A stretch of 64,000 nucleotides of DNA from contig OZ241969.1 in the NCBI GenBank assembly GCA_965204165.1, positions 310,001-374,000 on the forward strand, in the 5' to 3' direction. Every line of letters begins with the position of its first letter. The first letter of the stretch is position 1. The position numbers were made by a program, and so were the translations under genes. Shown here piece after piece: positions 17,987-28,639 of the stretch. The stretch comes from VYFG01 sp965204165. GTDB lineage: Bacteria > Pseudomonadota > Gammaproteobacteria > Arenicellales > Poriferihabitantaceae. The notes beneath the pieces were generated by a model. It saw only the letters and a list, made by a program, of their open reading frames with translations. It did not search any database and had not been told where the DNA came from.

Positions 17987-19267
17987 ATGCCCGAGAAACA
18001 GTATCGCACACTGACCAAGCGCGTTGTGGACCGGTTGACCGTGAGCGGGAAGGATGCCGTCTTCTGGGATCGGAACCTCCCGGGATTCGGCGTCCGCGTC
18101 TATCCGTCCGGGGCCAGGGTCTACGTGGTCCAGACACGCGCCTCCGGGAAATCGAAGCGCATCACCATCGGCCGCCATGGAGAGCTTGCTCCCGACCTGG
18201 CCCGACGGGAAGCGGTGCGGCTGATCACGGATCTCAAGGCGGGCAAAGACCCATTGGCCGAAGAGCCAGCTGAGCCCACGGTGGCCGATCTTGCGGAGCG
18301 GTACCTGCGGGAGTACGTGGCCGTGTTCACCAAGAAGTCCACCGGAGACAACTACCGCCACACCCTCAAGAAGAACATCCTGCCCGTGCTCGGGGAACTG
18401 AAGGTGTCCGCCGTGGAGAAGGAGGACATCCTGTCGTTCCAGTACGGTCTCAGGGATACCCCGGCCACGGCGAACCGGACACTGTCCATTCTCAAGAAGA
18501 TGTTCAGCCTGGCGGAGCAGTGGGAGATGCGCCCTTCCGGATTGAGTCCGTGCAGGTCGGCCCGCAAGTACCGGGAGGATGCCCCCAGGGACCGGTTCCT
18601 CACGCCGGAGGAACTGGCCCGGCTCGGCCGGACATTGGACGCCGCGCCGAGGGAGGGACTCGTCACCTGGCATGCCGCGATGGCGATCCGGCTCCTGGTC
18701 CTGACCGGGTGCCGGAGAAACGAGGTTCTGGAACTCCGCTGGGAGGACGTGAATTTCCCGGCGGAGGAGTTCCGGCTGCGGGACAGCAAGGCGGGGCCGA
18801 GGAAGGTGTCCATGCCTCCGGCGGTGGCGGAGGTTTTCAGGGAACTGCAGGGGGTGCTGGATTCCGTGGAAATGAAAACCCCGGACGGAAAGAGATTTCC
18901 AGCGCGCTTCCGGGAAAGCCCGTGGGTCTTTCCGGGCATCCGGAAGAACGGCCGCATGGTCAACCTGAACGCCCCGTGGAGACGGATCCGGGGACATGCG
19001 GATCTGGAAGGCGTCCGGCTTCACGACCTGCGGCATAACTACGCGTCCCGTGCGCTGTCCCTCGGGGAGGGACTGCCGATGATCGGCAGGCTGCTCGGGC
19101 ACCGGGACATCGATTCCACGGCCCGGTACGCCCATCTGGCCCGGGAGTCGGTCAGGACCTCGACCGCCAGGGTGGCCGAAAATATTTTCTCGAGCATCAG
19201 TTGTGACGCCACACCAACCCGGCAGGACCGGCATGATGTTGAAGGCGAAGAGAAGGAGGTGGCGTGA
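17987..19267 (+). CDS. Tyrosine-type integrase, first of a tandem pair
   Basis: The 426-residue integrase has an N-terminal Arm-DNA-binding (DUF4102-like) domain (DRNLPGFGVRVYPSGARVYV, GKSKRITIGRHGELAPD), a SAM-like core-binding domain (about 105-200) and a catalytic domain with TGCRRNEVLELRWEDV (Arg), KAGPRKV (Lys), LHDLRHNYASRAL (His/Arg) and LGHRDIDSTARYAH (His/Tyr). All catalytic residues are present. The frame is open from 17897, but the ATG at 17987 (MPEKQYRTLTK) gives the normal start. It is followed with a 1-base overlap by a second integrase. The pair marks a genomic-island boundary. Confidence 0.92.
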   Translation: MPEKQYRTLTKRVVDRLTVSGKDAVFWDRNLPGFGVRVYPSGARVYVVQTRASGKSKRITIGRHGELAPDLARREAVRLITDLKAGKDPLAEEPAEPTVADLAERYLREYVAVFTKKSTGDNYRHTLKKNILPVLGELKVSAVEKEDILSFQYGLRDTPATANRTLSILKKMFSLAEQWEMRPSGLSPCRSARKYREDAPRDRFLTPEELARLGRTLDAAPREGLVTWHAAMAIRLLVLTGCRRNEVLELRWEDVNFPAEEFRLRDSKAGPRKVSMPPAVAEVFRELQGVLDSVEMKTPDGKRFPARFRESPWVFPGIRKNGRMVNLNAPWRRIRGHADLEGVRLHDLRHNYASRALSLGEGLPMIGRLLGHRDIDSTARYAHLARESVRTSTARVAENIFSSISCDATPTRQDRHDVEGEEKEVA

Positions 19268-20475
19268 TGAACGGAAAGATCACCATATCGCGAAAGACGG
19301 TGGAAGAACTGCCCATCGCCGGCCGGGAGACTGTGTACTGGGATAGGGAACTGTCGGGATTCGGGGTCCGTGTCTATCCCACGGGATCGAGAATGTACAT
19401 CGTTCAGACGCGGGCGAAGGGAAAGTCCAGGCGGATCACCGTCGGTCGGCACGGACTCGTATCTGCGGACCAGGCCCGGACCGAGGCCGCAAGGCTGATC
19501 GCCACGGTCAAGTCGGGCGGGAACCCGGTTCCTTTCGAGGCGAACGGGATTTCGCCGGAAGACGCCGGCCCCATGTTGGCGGAGATGGCGGAACGGTTCA
19601 TGCGGGAGCATGCCAGTGTACGGTGCCGGCCTGCGACGGTGGTGAAGTACCGGTCCCTGCTGGATCTTCATATCCTCCCGATGCTGGGGAACCTGCGCAT
19701 GGGTGAGATCGGCAGGGAGCGTGTGGCGGCTCTTCAGTACAGCCTCCACCACCGGCCTACCACGGCGAACATGGCCGTCACCCTGCTGTCGTACCTGTAC
19801 ACCGTGGCGGACAACTGGGGAATCACGGTGGAGACCGGCAACCCCTGCCGGTTCGTCCGGAAATATCCGGAAAAGGGCCGCGAGCGGTTTCTGGCCGAAG
19901 AGGAGTTCCACGCCTTGGGCAATGCCCTTGTTGAACTGGAGGCCGAAAAAAAACTGCCGCGAAACGCTGCGGCGGCGTTCCGTCTCCTGATGCTGACCGG
20001 CTGCCGGAGGAACGAGATCCTGACGCTCCGCTGGGAGGACGTGGATCTGGAAGCGGGCGAGATTCACCTGAAGGGCGCCAAGACCGGCCCGCGGCCGGTG
20101 GCGCTGTCGCCTTCGGCATTGTCCATACTGGAATCCCTGCACAGCACCTCGAGGCCGGGCAATCCCTGGGTCATTGCCAGCCGGAGGGGGGATACCCGCA
20201 TTGCCGCCCTGAGCCGTTACTGGCCCCGCATCCGCGAACGGGCGAACCTCCCGGACGTTCGCATTCACGACCTGCGTCACAGTTTCGCGTCCCGGGCCCT
20301 GGCGCTGGGGGAGAGCCTGTCGATGATCGGGAACCTTCTCGGCCACCGAAAGGTCCGGACGACGGCCCGGTACGCCCATTTGGAGCAGGATTCGGTGAAG
20401 GAGGCCGCGGCGAGAGTGGCTGAGAGCCTTCGGATGGACCTGGCGAGAGGCAATCCAGTTCTTCAATCAGTTTGA
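19267..20475 (+). CDS. Tyrosine-type integrase, second of a tandem pair
   Basis: The 402-residue integrase is a paralogue of the preceding gene, with the same Arm domain (WDRELSGFGVRVYPTG, GKSRRITVGRHG), core-binding domain and catalytic set TGCRRNEILTLRWEDV, KGAKTGPRPV, IHDLRHSFASRAL and LGHRKVRTTARYAH. AGGAGG at 19254-19259 lies 7 bases before the ATG at 19267. A GTG at 19264 is an alternative start. Translation is probably coupled to the upstream gene. Two active-looking integrases in one operon may share excision and integration work. No attachment site was found by eye. Confidence 0.92.
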   Translation: MNGKITISRKTVEELPIAGRETVYWDRELSGFGVRVYPTGSRMYIVQTRAKGKSRRITVGRHGLVSADQARTEAARLIATVKSGGNPVPFEANGISPEDAGPMLAEMAERFMREHASVRCRPATVVKYRSLLDLHILPMLGNLRMGEIGRERVAALQYSLHHRPTTANMAVTLLSYLYTVADNWGITVETGNPCRFVRKYPEKGRERFLAEEEFHALGNALVELEAEKKLPRNAAAAFRLLMLTGCRRNEILTLRWEDVDLEAGEIHLKGAKTGPRPVALSPSALSILESLHSTSRPGNPWVIASRRGDTRIAALSRYWPRIRERANLPDVRIHDLRHSFASRALALGESLSMIGNLLGHRKVRTTARYAHLEQDSVKEAAARVAESLRMDLARGNPVLQSV

Positions 20476-20608
20476 CTTCGCCGGGGTTATGAATTGGGAT
20501 TTCCCATTTCCATCAGCCTGCGAGCGTACCGTTACAGAGGCCCAGTCGAGCTGTTGGATCACATACTAATCCATCCCGATCCGCTTGATCGAAACTGTCC
20601 CGGAATAA

Positions 20609-23600
20609 TCAGAACCTGTTTGGGTAGTTCACACGGCCTTTGAAGTACTCCACATGGAGCGCTTTATCTATCCGCACTACGCTGATTGAGTGCGAATACT
20701 GTCCTCTGCCTCGATAGGTGTCTTTCTCATAGCGCTCAAGTTTGAAGAGCAATAGAAGCTCTTTGTCGTACTTCGTCAGCACCTTCTTGAGTACACTTGA
20801 TTGGCAGATAAGCCTCAGGCCCGGATGAGGGCCGTATTCTCGGTTGGTTTCATCGCGTCCCCATGCTTGAGCCCGAAGTGAAAGCGTCCCGCGGTGGTCA
20901 TTCCAGAAACTTCCGAACGCATCTTGCCGTTTCAGCTTACAAAGATCCAAATAGTCTTTCGCGAGACGTGTTCTAAGATTGGCGACCGAAGCTCCGTACG
21001 GATCATGATCATCCAACCGGCTCTCTCCGGAAGGAAAGACAATCCAGGGTGTGAACCCTTTCTTTTTGTTGAGCTGATATTCGTCATCATCTTCGCCAAC
21101 CTGAAGAGAAGGCACCCACGCCTGCATAGGCTCTTCGCGAATGAGCTTTCTCGCAAGCTGCGCGGCAGTTTGGGGAGGAACAAGCGCAGAAGATATTCCG
21201 ACTCCAATGCCATCGGATGAAAACCATCTTCCCTGAATGAGCAGTTCCTTGCCAACCCCACTCTCTATGTCGAGACCTGAAAGTCCCATGATTATCTTCT
21301 GGTGGCCGGTAATCGCACGACTCTTATTCTTCGATTCAAGCAACCTCACAGAAGCATCATCAGGTGTCCTTTCTGTTCCATCAGATAGCCATAGTCCATC
21401 CTGGCGCGTAAGCTTGTAGCGGCCAAGCCACTCCTTCCAAGGGTCTTCTTCATACGACCAGTCATCGGTTACAGGATGAGCAGCGAGCAACTTGCCTGCA
21501 GCAATGAACAACGCATGCCAGCCGAGCTGTTCACCATAGCCCTGAAAGCGCGGAATGGATTCATAAGAGCTTCGTCGGCGCCGCTCGCGGCCGCCCTCTT
21601 CAGACATGTATGTGACTGACGGATCGATCCTATGCACGATTCCTGCTATCAGATCATTCACTTCCCAGCAGTTCTTGCCGAACACACGACCAAGGCTATC
21701 TACGTCAATCTTCTCAAAATTGTACTCCAGATGAAAACAAAACGACGGTTTGGGTACTGAATTTGGGCGTCCTAGATAGAAGCCACTGCGGTTACGGATC
21801 TTCTTTGGTAAGCGTGAGTGCGGTGACTTATCGACATTACGTACAAAACTGAGCATGGTTCCATCAAGCGCCAGTTGACCTTGATCTACACAGGCAAGAA
21901 GCGCCTTGGCGGCAAAGTGGCGCATAAGCACATGCGGCTCGTCTTTTTCCATGATGATATCCAGGAATAGACCCTTGTAACGCATCACCTGATCGGGATG
22001 ATCGATAGCGATCCGCGCCATGGAGATCAGGAGCCATAGACGTGCATGCAGGTAATAGAAATCGAGTTCCGGTGCCTGAAACGACTTGGCAGTATTCGTA
22101 TCGAACGCGGCAACAACCTTGTCGATAATGTCCCAGCGTTCGAACTTTGCAAAACTGCGAATGCAGTGCGCCGCACGCCATCTGTCAACCGCATGGGGCG
22201 AACCGAGGACACGCCATATTAACCCAGCAGCGATTTCCGAAAAGTTATTCGCTGGGTAGCAGTCCGCTATCCATCGACCGTCTTTCACGCTGTCGGCAAG
22301 CTTTGCCGAATCACTCGTGAGGATGCGCTTCAGGGCAAGCTGTCCATGCCCTTTCTCCGCTACCGGACATATCAAGTTCGCGAATGCAAGCCATGTCGAT
22401 CCGGCAAGGTTGTTATCAGAACGTGAAAAGACTTTTATTGCCTCAAGGACGAGTTCTGCCATGGGAACGCCCGTAAACTCGGATATTTTCTTGATGTTCG
22501 ACCCTGATAACCGATCGTTTTTGACCAGATCATCGGCATGGGCAAGGATGAGTGGCTTCGCAAGATCCCTGTAGACAGGTTCGAGTGCTGCGGAAGACCC
22601 ACTCCATGCTTCCTTGGCGTCTTTCAGTTCGGTAAATTTCCAGTAGAAAAACAGATGTTCCAGACGGGCGATGTTGTGCACATACTTACCGCGCGCAGCG
22701 AAAGGAACTTTATCACGCAGCGCTGAAAAGAAACCGCTCTTGAGGTCATGCATATTCCCCAACGCATTGAACTCATCAATGGCCTTTAATAGCGATGCCT
22801 CGTCGGTCGGATCCGTCTTTTCAGCTATATTCGCGAGTTCCTCCCGGTTTGCGTCGTCACGCTTGGCAGCTTCTTTGATTTCCTTAGGACCAAGGCTGCT
22901 GCTGCCATGTGCGTTATTCCATCCTTGCCTGGCATTATCGTATCCACCTCGTGCCACCGTAAGGTGTTTCGTCAGATCATGCGATGCACCCAGCGCTACT
23001 TCGGCAAGCTCGCACAACTTTTCGAGAGTATCATCACTCGCCATGGTTGGGTTGTTGTCCTCAAATTGCGTAATCAGTTCTGTTACAAGGCCAGCATCGG
23101 GCCCTGCCTGGTCGCACAGAGCTTCGGCAAACTCCTTTGTGCCCGCATGGTAATATTCAATCGGGTCAGCAAGACGGTTGAGGCAAAGCGCGCCATTCGG
23201 GTCAATCTTTCCGGCTTCCAGCAGGCCCGTTAGATAAGTTTGCAGTGTATTATCCAGTGTGGCCCCGTTGCGATCATCCCAGCGACTAAGCTTGGCCAGG
23301 CCGCGTAGGCCTGCCACCTTAGCCATGCCGCGACCGTACGCGCCCCAGAAGAACCTATCGGATTCTTCACCTATATTCAGTTCGCAAATATTACTCAGCG
23401 TGTGAAACTCCTGTTCTTCCAGTTCGTCACCTTTCATCGCCGATGCAAACAAGAGCAACTCATTGGTGAACAGGTAGTCACCAGATCCGATGGCATCCAT
23501 CTGTTCCAGACCGTTTCGAAAATAGACGCCGGCCTCATCAAGACTGGCGGGAAGCATTGCCCGTCCAAGGTCTCCATAAAGAGACGCGCGGCTGGTAACA

Positions 23601-26600
23601 TCATCCTCTTGCTCAATCATCGCACGCGCCTTTACGGCCTGCTCTCCTGCAATCGAGTGCAGCGGGTTTCGCTGGGAAAGAATCTCGATAATTCGAACCA
23701 GGTCACTCGCATTGCGCATGTGGGCATGTACGGCCCCAAGCATCCGCCTTATGGACTCTGGCTTTAGTTCGTTGCGAGACCACAAAATGAAGCGAACAAC
23801 GTCAAGACCAAGGAAGTGGAAGAAGCGATCAATATCCTGGTTCTCGCGTTGGCCTGGTTTCTTTCGGGCTTGCTCCCAGACTTCCACAAGCTCGACAAAG
23901 CGTTTGTCGATGGATCCTGCCGATGCCACGAGTGCAGCCGAAAGCGCCTCAGTGAGGGCAAGCAGCGGCTCAATGCGGTTGCTCAGGAAACGTATGGCCT
24001 CCTGCCGTTCACCATGGCTAATGGCATTAGCCGGTACATTCTTGATGTCCTTGTTATCGTAATCCGGCTTGCACGGAAATTTGGAGAGTTTCTCCTTGGC
24101 TTTCTCTCGGAATGCTTTTCCGGAAATGGTCTTCGGAATACGCGTGCAGATCAGTTTCAGCTCTTTTGGCAGTAGATCCTTCTCATGAATTGTGCGCTTC
24201 CTTGCGGCAGCAAGCAGGGCAACCCGGAATATATAGGCGAAGATATCGGTGCGATTGAACGTGTCATGGTATGCCCAGACTCCCGGTCGGTCATGCCGCG
24301 CTCTCAGTGAAATGGATTGTGCCTCAGTGTCAAGGCCCAATGAGAGTGCGATTGCAGCTGATTTCCTCAGCCCGTTTTCGAGTTCGTAGTTCCTGGGGCG
24401 AACATAGCTCTGAGGAAAGTAAAGTTTCGTCTCCTTCTTGCATAGAGCGGCTAGTTTTCGGCAAAGGTGCTTGCGTCTCGGAACCTTCAACTCATGAAAC
24501 GACAAAGCAGCAGCGAGGGAGCCGATACTGGTGAGTGCATCAATGAACTGGCTGGTCAGGTGAGCAGCCTGCGTTTCTAGCAATTCGGCAAGATGCGTGA
24601 ATCCGAGGACAAGTTGAGAGACTTCAAAGGCGTACCAGTGATACCAATCTGTGAGATATCTGGCTGCATCGTCTGGGCGATTTTCCGATATCAGAAATAA
24701 ACTTGTGATGGCGATGTCGGCCGGAACCGGTCCACGATCAAAATCATTTTTCTCTGTTCTTACAAAATGTTGTATCCACTCATGATTCGCACGTACATGA
24801 CGGCTCGCTTCTTCCGGTTCGCCTGACAGAATATTGACAATGGCAAGACATGCATGTCGCGTACCCGGCCAAGTAGTTCTTATTTCAAATAGTCGCCGAC
24901 GGGCATCATAATCATTGGCCGCAACGACGAGATCGGGGTATTTCAGTATGTAATCTGCACCACGCTGATAAATCTCGGCTATGGTCGATAACTCGATGAG
25001 CAGCCGCACAAGGCTGTTGTAGTCAACCTTGAGAGCCGCATGCAAAGTAGCGGCCTTAAGCCGGGCGTATTGAATATTTCGCTTGCCAACCGTGCTCGTA
25101 ATCGCGGCGGGTATCCGATCATCGAAAGCAAGTGCAAACAGCCGCTCACCATCATCGAGTTCTTGTAACAGGCGCGGAAGTGCGCGGGCTGCATATACCG
25201 ATGTATCCTGGCGGGCAAGGAGATTGGATGCGACATCCTCAAGCGCATCACGTGATGTCGCGTATCGCGTGTGGATCAGCGTTTCCGTAGGTTCATCACG
25301 AAACATGAGCCCATGATTGGTGCGCTCCAGTAGAGGGCTGAGGTCCGAAGCAAAACTCTCAATGGCTTCAAGCTCCATACAATGTGCGGCGGCATACTCA
25401 TCCATCGGTACCGGCGGGGGAAGTACCGCCAGCCCGGCAAGAAGTGCATTAAGATCCTTTTCCTCATACCCTTTCTGTCTTGCCAAGGAAAGCGCATCCG
25501 TGATTCTTTTTTGAATCAGATCGTCCAATTCAATCCTGTTCTCGATTTCGGAAGGATCGAGAAGCCCGCGATCTTCCTTGACCAGATAATCCAGCACACG
25601 CGGATTGCCACCTGACCGGGCTTGCGCGACGTTCACTTCTACGCTCGTTACGCCTTCCAGTCGTGCGCATAAGAACACTGACGTTTCATCCTTGGTAAAC
25701 GGGTATAGTTGAAATTCATCAAATTTGGCATAGGTCTTTGGTCTGCGTTCCGTTTCGGACCGGCATGAAACGATAAGCCTTACGCCGTCAATCGGGTTCG
25801 TATCGAGACTCTCCAGCAGCTTGACCGGAAAGGAGTCTTCACTGGTTTGAGCTGCCGCGTAGGCGGCGTTGTCGATGGCATCGATAAAGATCGCCAGCTT
25901 TCGTCCTGGCGTCATGCGAGAAATGATGTCCAGACACTGTGTAAGTCGACGCCGGAATGTGCCGAGCAAAGTTTGCACATCAGGACTGTTCGGTAGTATC
26001 GGATCACAGAAGCCGCGAAATGCCAGTGTATTCGTGATATGAATAAGCCCCTTCCTGGGCAAGTGCCGCGCGTCTTCAGGAGAGCGGTAAGCACCACCGC
26101 CAAAACAATCGAAGAAAACTACCTCGTGATCCGTGGCAATTCTCGAGGCGAGAGAATACATAAAGATTGTCTTGCCGACGCCGCCGGCCGCATGAATGAG
26201 AAGCGGCGTTGACATGCTGCCGATACGAGATATGGCTTCATTAAGCTGCGTACGTTCCAGAATCTCTCCGACATCGACAAGAGCAGCCTCACATGGGAGC
26301 AGGTCCTTTGGGTCACCAACCTGAAGAGCGGCCAGTACGTCAGTGTGTCTGATCAAATTCCGGTCGGTACCGGCATAACCGGCCTTGTCACGTACAAGTT
26401 CCCGAAGTCTCCCGAGCCGGTCGGCCGCAATTGAATCGTACGTGGCAGACCAGTCAACGAGCCGATTGGAAAGTTCATCCTTGGTTTGCCTCAGGCTACC
26501 TGAGCGGCCAATGACTTTGAACTTTCGGGCGAATGCCGCCAGTGGCTTTCCCGTTAGGCCGGAAGCGGTCTCGAATTGCCTTGCCTGTTCCTTGGCATTT

Positions 26601-27070
26601 CCAGTGGGGTTTGAACCTGTTGACGTAGCCTCTATGGCCTGAAGCAGCGCATTGGCAATTGGCCGGTTTGTAACGAGCTGAAAATAAAGTTTTTCTTCAA
26701 CCGCCCGAGCACCGTACTTGCGCTTGAATGAGAGGTAGGTCGAGCCAAACTTTTGTATAGTTTTCTTTGCGTGAGAAGCGCGGAAGTCCTTGTCGTGATC
26801 AGTAATGGAGTATTTTAACTGGGTAACTGTCGTTCGGGTGGCATCCTTAAATCTCGGGTCTCGACCGTGATAGAACGTCAGGTCAGCGATCTCTACCGTA
26901 GCAGCGGACACCCCAACCTGATCGGCGGATGAAAGCCCTTCAACTGCGATTGCGGCCAGATCGCTGTCGGGCAATAGCAACTGCATCGCCTTACGTGCTG
27001 TCCAAGCCTCATGAAACTCATGACCGTCCCGGGATGCCCTGACTTTATCGATTTTTCGCCTTTGTCTCAT
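20609..27070 (-). CDS. Giant nuclease-STAND NTPase, Avs-like anti-phage sensor
   Basis: The 2153-residue protein starts with a PD-(D/E)XK-type nuclease region like DUF4297/Cap4: GHEFHEAW, E44, EIADLTFYHG with D63, and VTQLKYS with QxK at about 84-86. A STAND-type NTPase follows, with Walker A HAAGGVGKTIF (293-303), Walker B KLAIFIDAIDNA (about 392-402) and a helical lid. The remaining 1500 or so residues are helical and TPR-like, suited to sensing a ligand. This plan and size match Avs proteins, which recognise phage terminase or portal and then cut DNA. No accessory gene is attached. The nuclease and NTPase are seen in sequence; assignment to a particular Avs type is inference. Confidence 0.75.
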   Translation of the reverse strand: MRQRRKIDKVRASRDGHEFHEAWTARKAMQLLLPDSDLAAIAVEGLSSADQVGVSAATVEIADLTFYHGRDPRFKDATRTTVTQLKYSITDHDKDFRASHAKKTIQKFGSTYLSFKRKYGARAVEEKLYFQLVTNRPIANALLQAIEATSTGSNPTGNAKEQARQFETASGLTGKPLAAFARKFKVIGRSGSLRQTKDELSNRLVDWSATYDSIAADRLGRLRELVRDKAGYAGTDRNLIRHTDVLAALQVGDPKDLLPCEAALVDVGEILERTQLNEAISRIGSMSTPLLIHAAGGVGKTIFMYSLASRIATDHEVVFFDCFGGGAYRSPEDARHLPRKGLIHITNTLAFRGFCDPILPNSPDVQTLLGTFRRRLTQCLDIISRMTPGRKLAIFIDAIDNAAYAAAQTSEDSFPVKLLESLDTNPIDGVRLIVSCRSETERRPKTYAKFDEFQLYPFTKDETSVFLCARLEGVTSVEVNVAQARSGGNPRVLDYLVKEDRGLLDPSEIENRIELDDLIQKRITDALSLARQKGYEEKDLNALLAGLAVLPPPVPMDEYAAAHCMELEAIESFASDLSPLLERTNHGLMFRDEPTETLIHTRYATSRDALEDVASNLLARQDTSVYAARALPRLLQELDDGERLFALAFDDRIPAAITSTVGKRNIQYARLKAATLHAALKVDYNSLVRLLIELSTIAEIYQRGADYILKYPDLVVAANDYDARRRLFEIRTTWPGTRHACLAIVNILSGEPEEASRHVRANHEWIQHFVRTEKNDFDRGPVPADIAITSLFLISENRPDDAARYLTDWYHWYAFEVSQLVLGFTHLAELLETQAAHLTSQFIDALTSIGSLAAALSFHELKVPRRKHLCRKLAALCKKETKLYFPQSYVRPRNYELENGLRKSAAIALSLGLDTEAQSISLRARHDRPGVWAYHDTFNRTDIFAYIFRVALLAAARKRTIHEKDLLPKELKLICTRIPKTISGKAFREKAKEKLSKFPCKPDYDNKDIKNVPANAISHGERQEAIRFLSNRIEPLLALTEALSAALVASAGSIDKRFVELVEVWEQARKKPGQRENQDIDRFFHFLGLDVVRFILWSRNELKPESIRRMLGAVHAHMRNASDLVRIIEILSQRNPLHSIAGEQAVKARAMIEQEDDVTSRASLYGDLGRAMLPASLDEAGVYFRNGLEQMDAIGSGDYLFTNELLLFASAMKGDELEEQEFHTLSNICELNIGEESDRFFWGAYGRGMAKVAGLRGLAKLSRWDDRNGATLDNTLQTYLTGLLEAGKIDPNGALCLNRLADPIEYYHAGTKEFAEALCDQAGPDAGLVTELITQFEDNNPTMASDDTLEKLCELAEVALGASHDLTKHLTVARGGYDNARQGWNNAHGSSSLGPKEIKEAAKRDDANREELANIAEKTDPTDEASLLKAIDEFNALGNMHDLKSGFFSALRDKVPFAARGKYVHNIARLEHLFFYWKFTELKDAKEAWSGSSAALEPVYRDLAKPLILAHADDLVKNDRLSGSNIKKISEFTGVPMAELVLEAIKVFSRSDNNLAGSTWLAFANLICPVAEKGHGQLALKRILTSDSAKLADSVKDGRWIADCYPANNFSEIAAGLIWRVLGSPHAVDRWRAAHCIRSFAKFERWDIIDKVVAAFDTNTAKSFQAPELDFYYLHARLWLLISMARIAIDHPDQVMRYKGLFLDIIMEKDEPHVLMRHFAAKALLACVDQGQLALDGTMLSFVRNVDKSPHSRLPKKIRNRSGFYLGRPNSVPKPSFCFHLEYNFEKIDVDSLGRVFGKNCWEVNDLIAGIVHRIDPSVTYMSEEGGRERRRRSSYESIPRFQGYGEQLGWHALFIAAGKLLAAHPVTDDWSYEEDPWKEWLGRYKLTRQDGLWLSDGTERTPDDASVRLLESKNKSRAITGHQKIIMGLSGLDIESGVGKELLIQGRWFSSDGIGVGISSALVPPQTAAQLARKLIREEPMQAWVPSLQVGEDDDEYQLNKKKGFTPWIVFPSGESRLDDHDPYGASVANLRTRLAKDYLDLCKLKRQDAFGSFWNDHRGTLSLRAQAWGRDETNREYGPHPGLRLICQSSVLKKVLTKYDKELLLLFKLERYEKDTYRGRGQYSHSISVVRIDKALHVEYFKGRVNYPNRF

Positions 27071-27355
27071 CGAAACACATAATGCGATTTTTTCTTGCTA
27101 ATTCGCTTCGGCTTGCTACGAATATCGACCCGTGATGAGATAGTAGAAGTAAGTTTCGTCGAGCCTGTGCGAGTAACTAAATCTTTGCTTACACTGTTGA
27201 CCTACGACCAGTATCCATCTCATGACGGTTCGAACGATAGCTCATCCAACGTCGAAGAATCTTCAAAGTCCGAATAGAGGGAGTGATGTCACATCCATCT
27301 CCTCACAGAGCTGTGCCAGTGATTTTAGATTTTCATATTATTTTTATGACTACAC

Positions 27356-28639
27356 CTACAGTTCATCATGGCTCGACCCTTCACCCGGAATAAAGAGGCG
27401 ACGATATATTTTTTCGGCATAATTGTCTGTCATACCAGCAATGTAATCACACACTTTTCTTTCTTTGCTATCGTCTGGATCAAACGATTCCCATGTACTT
27501 CTTGGGATTAGTTCTTCAGGACATTTAATGATTTCTTTAAATAAAGAATCTACGATCCGCCGGCCACGCAGTTCAAGCTGCTTGACTTCAGCTCTCTGAA
27601 TTACCAGGTTATATGTGATTCCCTTCAAACCCTTGAGTAACTCCTCAATGGGTTTCTCAAAACGAGCATGATGTCTCAACAACGGATGGCAAATTTCGTC
27701 ATGCTCATACATTCTGGCTGAAGTAATAAATACATTTACTAATTTACCGATAAATTCCTTCCTCTTGAAACTTTCTCCAAACAGAGAATCCTCGAAATCC
27801 TCAAGTGTAACGGCCTTATCTCCTTCTCCTATTCCTAGACTATATTCATCAAAAATCGGTTTCAATGCGTGAATTACATCATCTCGATGAACCATGTTCC
27901 TAGCAGCGATATCTTCAAGATCGTGGACACCATATGCTATATCGTCTGCCATTTCCATCAATGAACAATCAAGTGCCCGATAGTCAGGCTTTCCAGTCGT
28001 TTCATCAACGGAAATATATTTTTGTTTATCAGAACTACTGAATGGAACATCGAGAGTCCACTCCACTATTTCTTTTTCCGTATCGAAGTAACATTTCGGC
28101 GGTTGGTCACGGAAATTTTTCTGGTTGAATTCTGAGTATGGTGCGGGGTATTTCAACAAAGCCAAAACAATGCGGCGCGTCGGGTTCATACCCTGTCTAT
28201 TGCTGTATTTTTCCAACCTCGAGACAATTCTCAAAGTCTGGCCGTTGCCTTCAAAGCCTCCATGACTAACCATATTTGTATGTAAGGCCTTTTCGCCACC
28301 ATGACCGAAGGGAGGATGACCGAGATCATGCGCCAGACACGCTGCCACCAGCAAATCTACTGGTGGCAACCATTCGATTACTTCTTCCTTCGAGGCATAT
28401 CGCTGTTTCAATGAGTTCAACAGGCCTTCGCCAATCTGTGCTGCTTCTATAGAGTGCGTCAGCCTGGTGCGATGAAAATCTCCTTCGCCAACACCCATCA
28501 CTTGTGTCTTGGCTTGCAGCCTGCGAAACGCAGACGAATGAATTATGCGAGCCTTGTCTCGTTGATACTCATCTCGCACGTCATCTGGTCGAGGCGAATC
28601 AACTCTCCAATATCTCGTTCGAAAGTCATTGTCTATCAT
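27356..28639 (-). CDS. dgt: dGTP triphosphohydrolase (possible anti-phage dGTPase)
   Basis: The 427-residue HD-domain protein removes triphosphate from dNTPs, chiefly dGTP. The metal-binding set is visible: RLTHSIEAAQIG (H62), CLAHDLGHPPFGHGGE (H104, D105) and MADDIAYGVHDLED (Asp near 233). SSAFRRLQAKTQV is the N-terminal signature of dGTPases. It lies 285 bases upstream of the nuclease-STAND gene on the same strand. Some members of this family block phages by emptying the nucleotide pool. The setting in a defence island favours that role over housekeeping. Its DNA is noticeably more AT-rich than the mobile elements around it, a sign of separate origin. Confidence 0.9.
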   Translation of the reverse strand: MIDNDFRTRYWRVDSPRPDDVRDEYQRDKARIIHSSAFRRLQAKTQVMGVGEGDFHRTRLTHSIEAAQIGEGLLNSLKQRYASKEEVIEWLPPVDLLVAACLAHDLGHPPFGHGGEKALHTNMVSHGGFEGNGQTLRIVSRLEKYSNRQGMNPTRRIVLALLKYPAPYSEFNQKNFRDQPPKCYFDTEKEIVEWTLDVPFSSSDKQKYISVDETTGKPDYRALDCSLMEMADDIAYGVHDLEDIAARNMVHRDDVIHALKPIFDEYSLGIGEGDKAVTLEDFEDSLFGESFKRKEFIGKLVNVFITSARMYEHDEICHPLLRHHARFEKPIEELLKGLKGITYNLVIQRAEVKQLELRGRRIVDSLFKEIIKCPEELIPRSTWESFDPDDSKERKVCDYIAGMTDNYAEKIYRRLFIPGEGSSHDEL

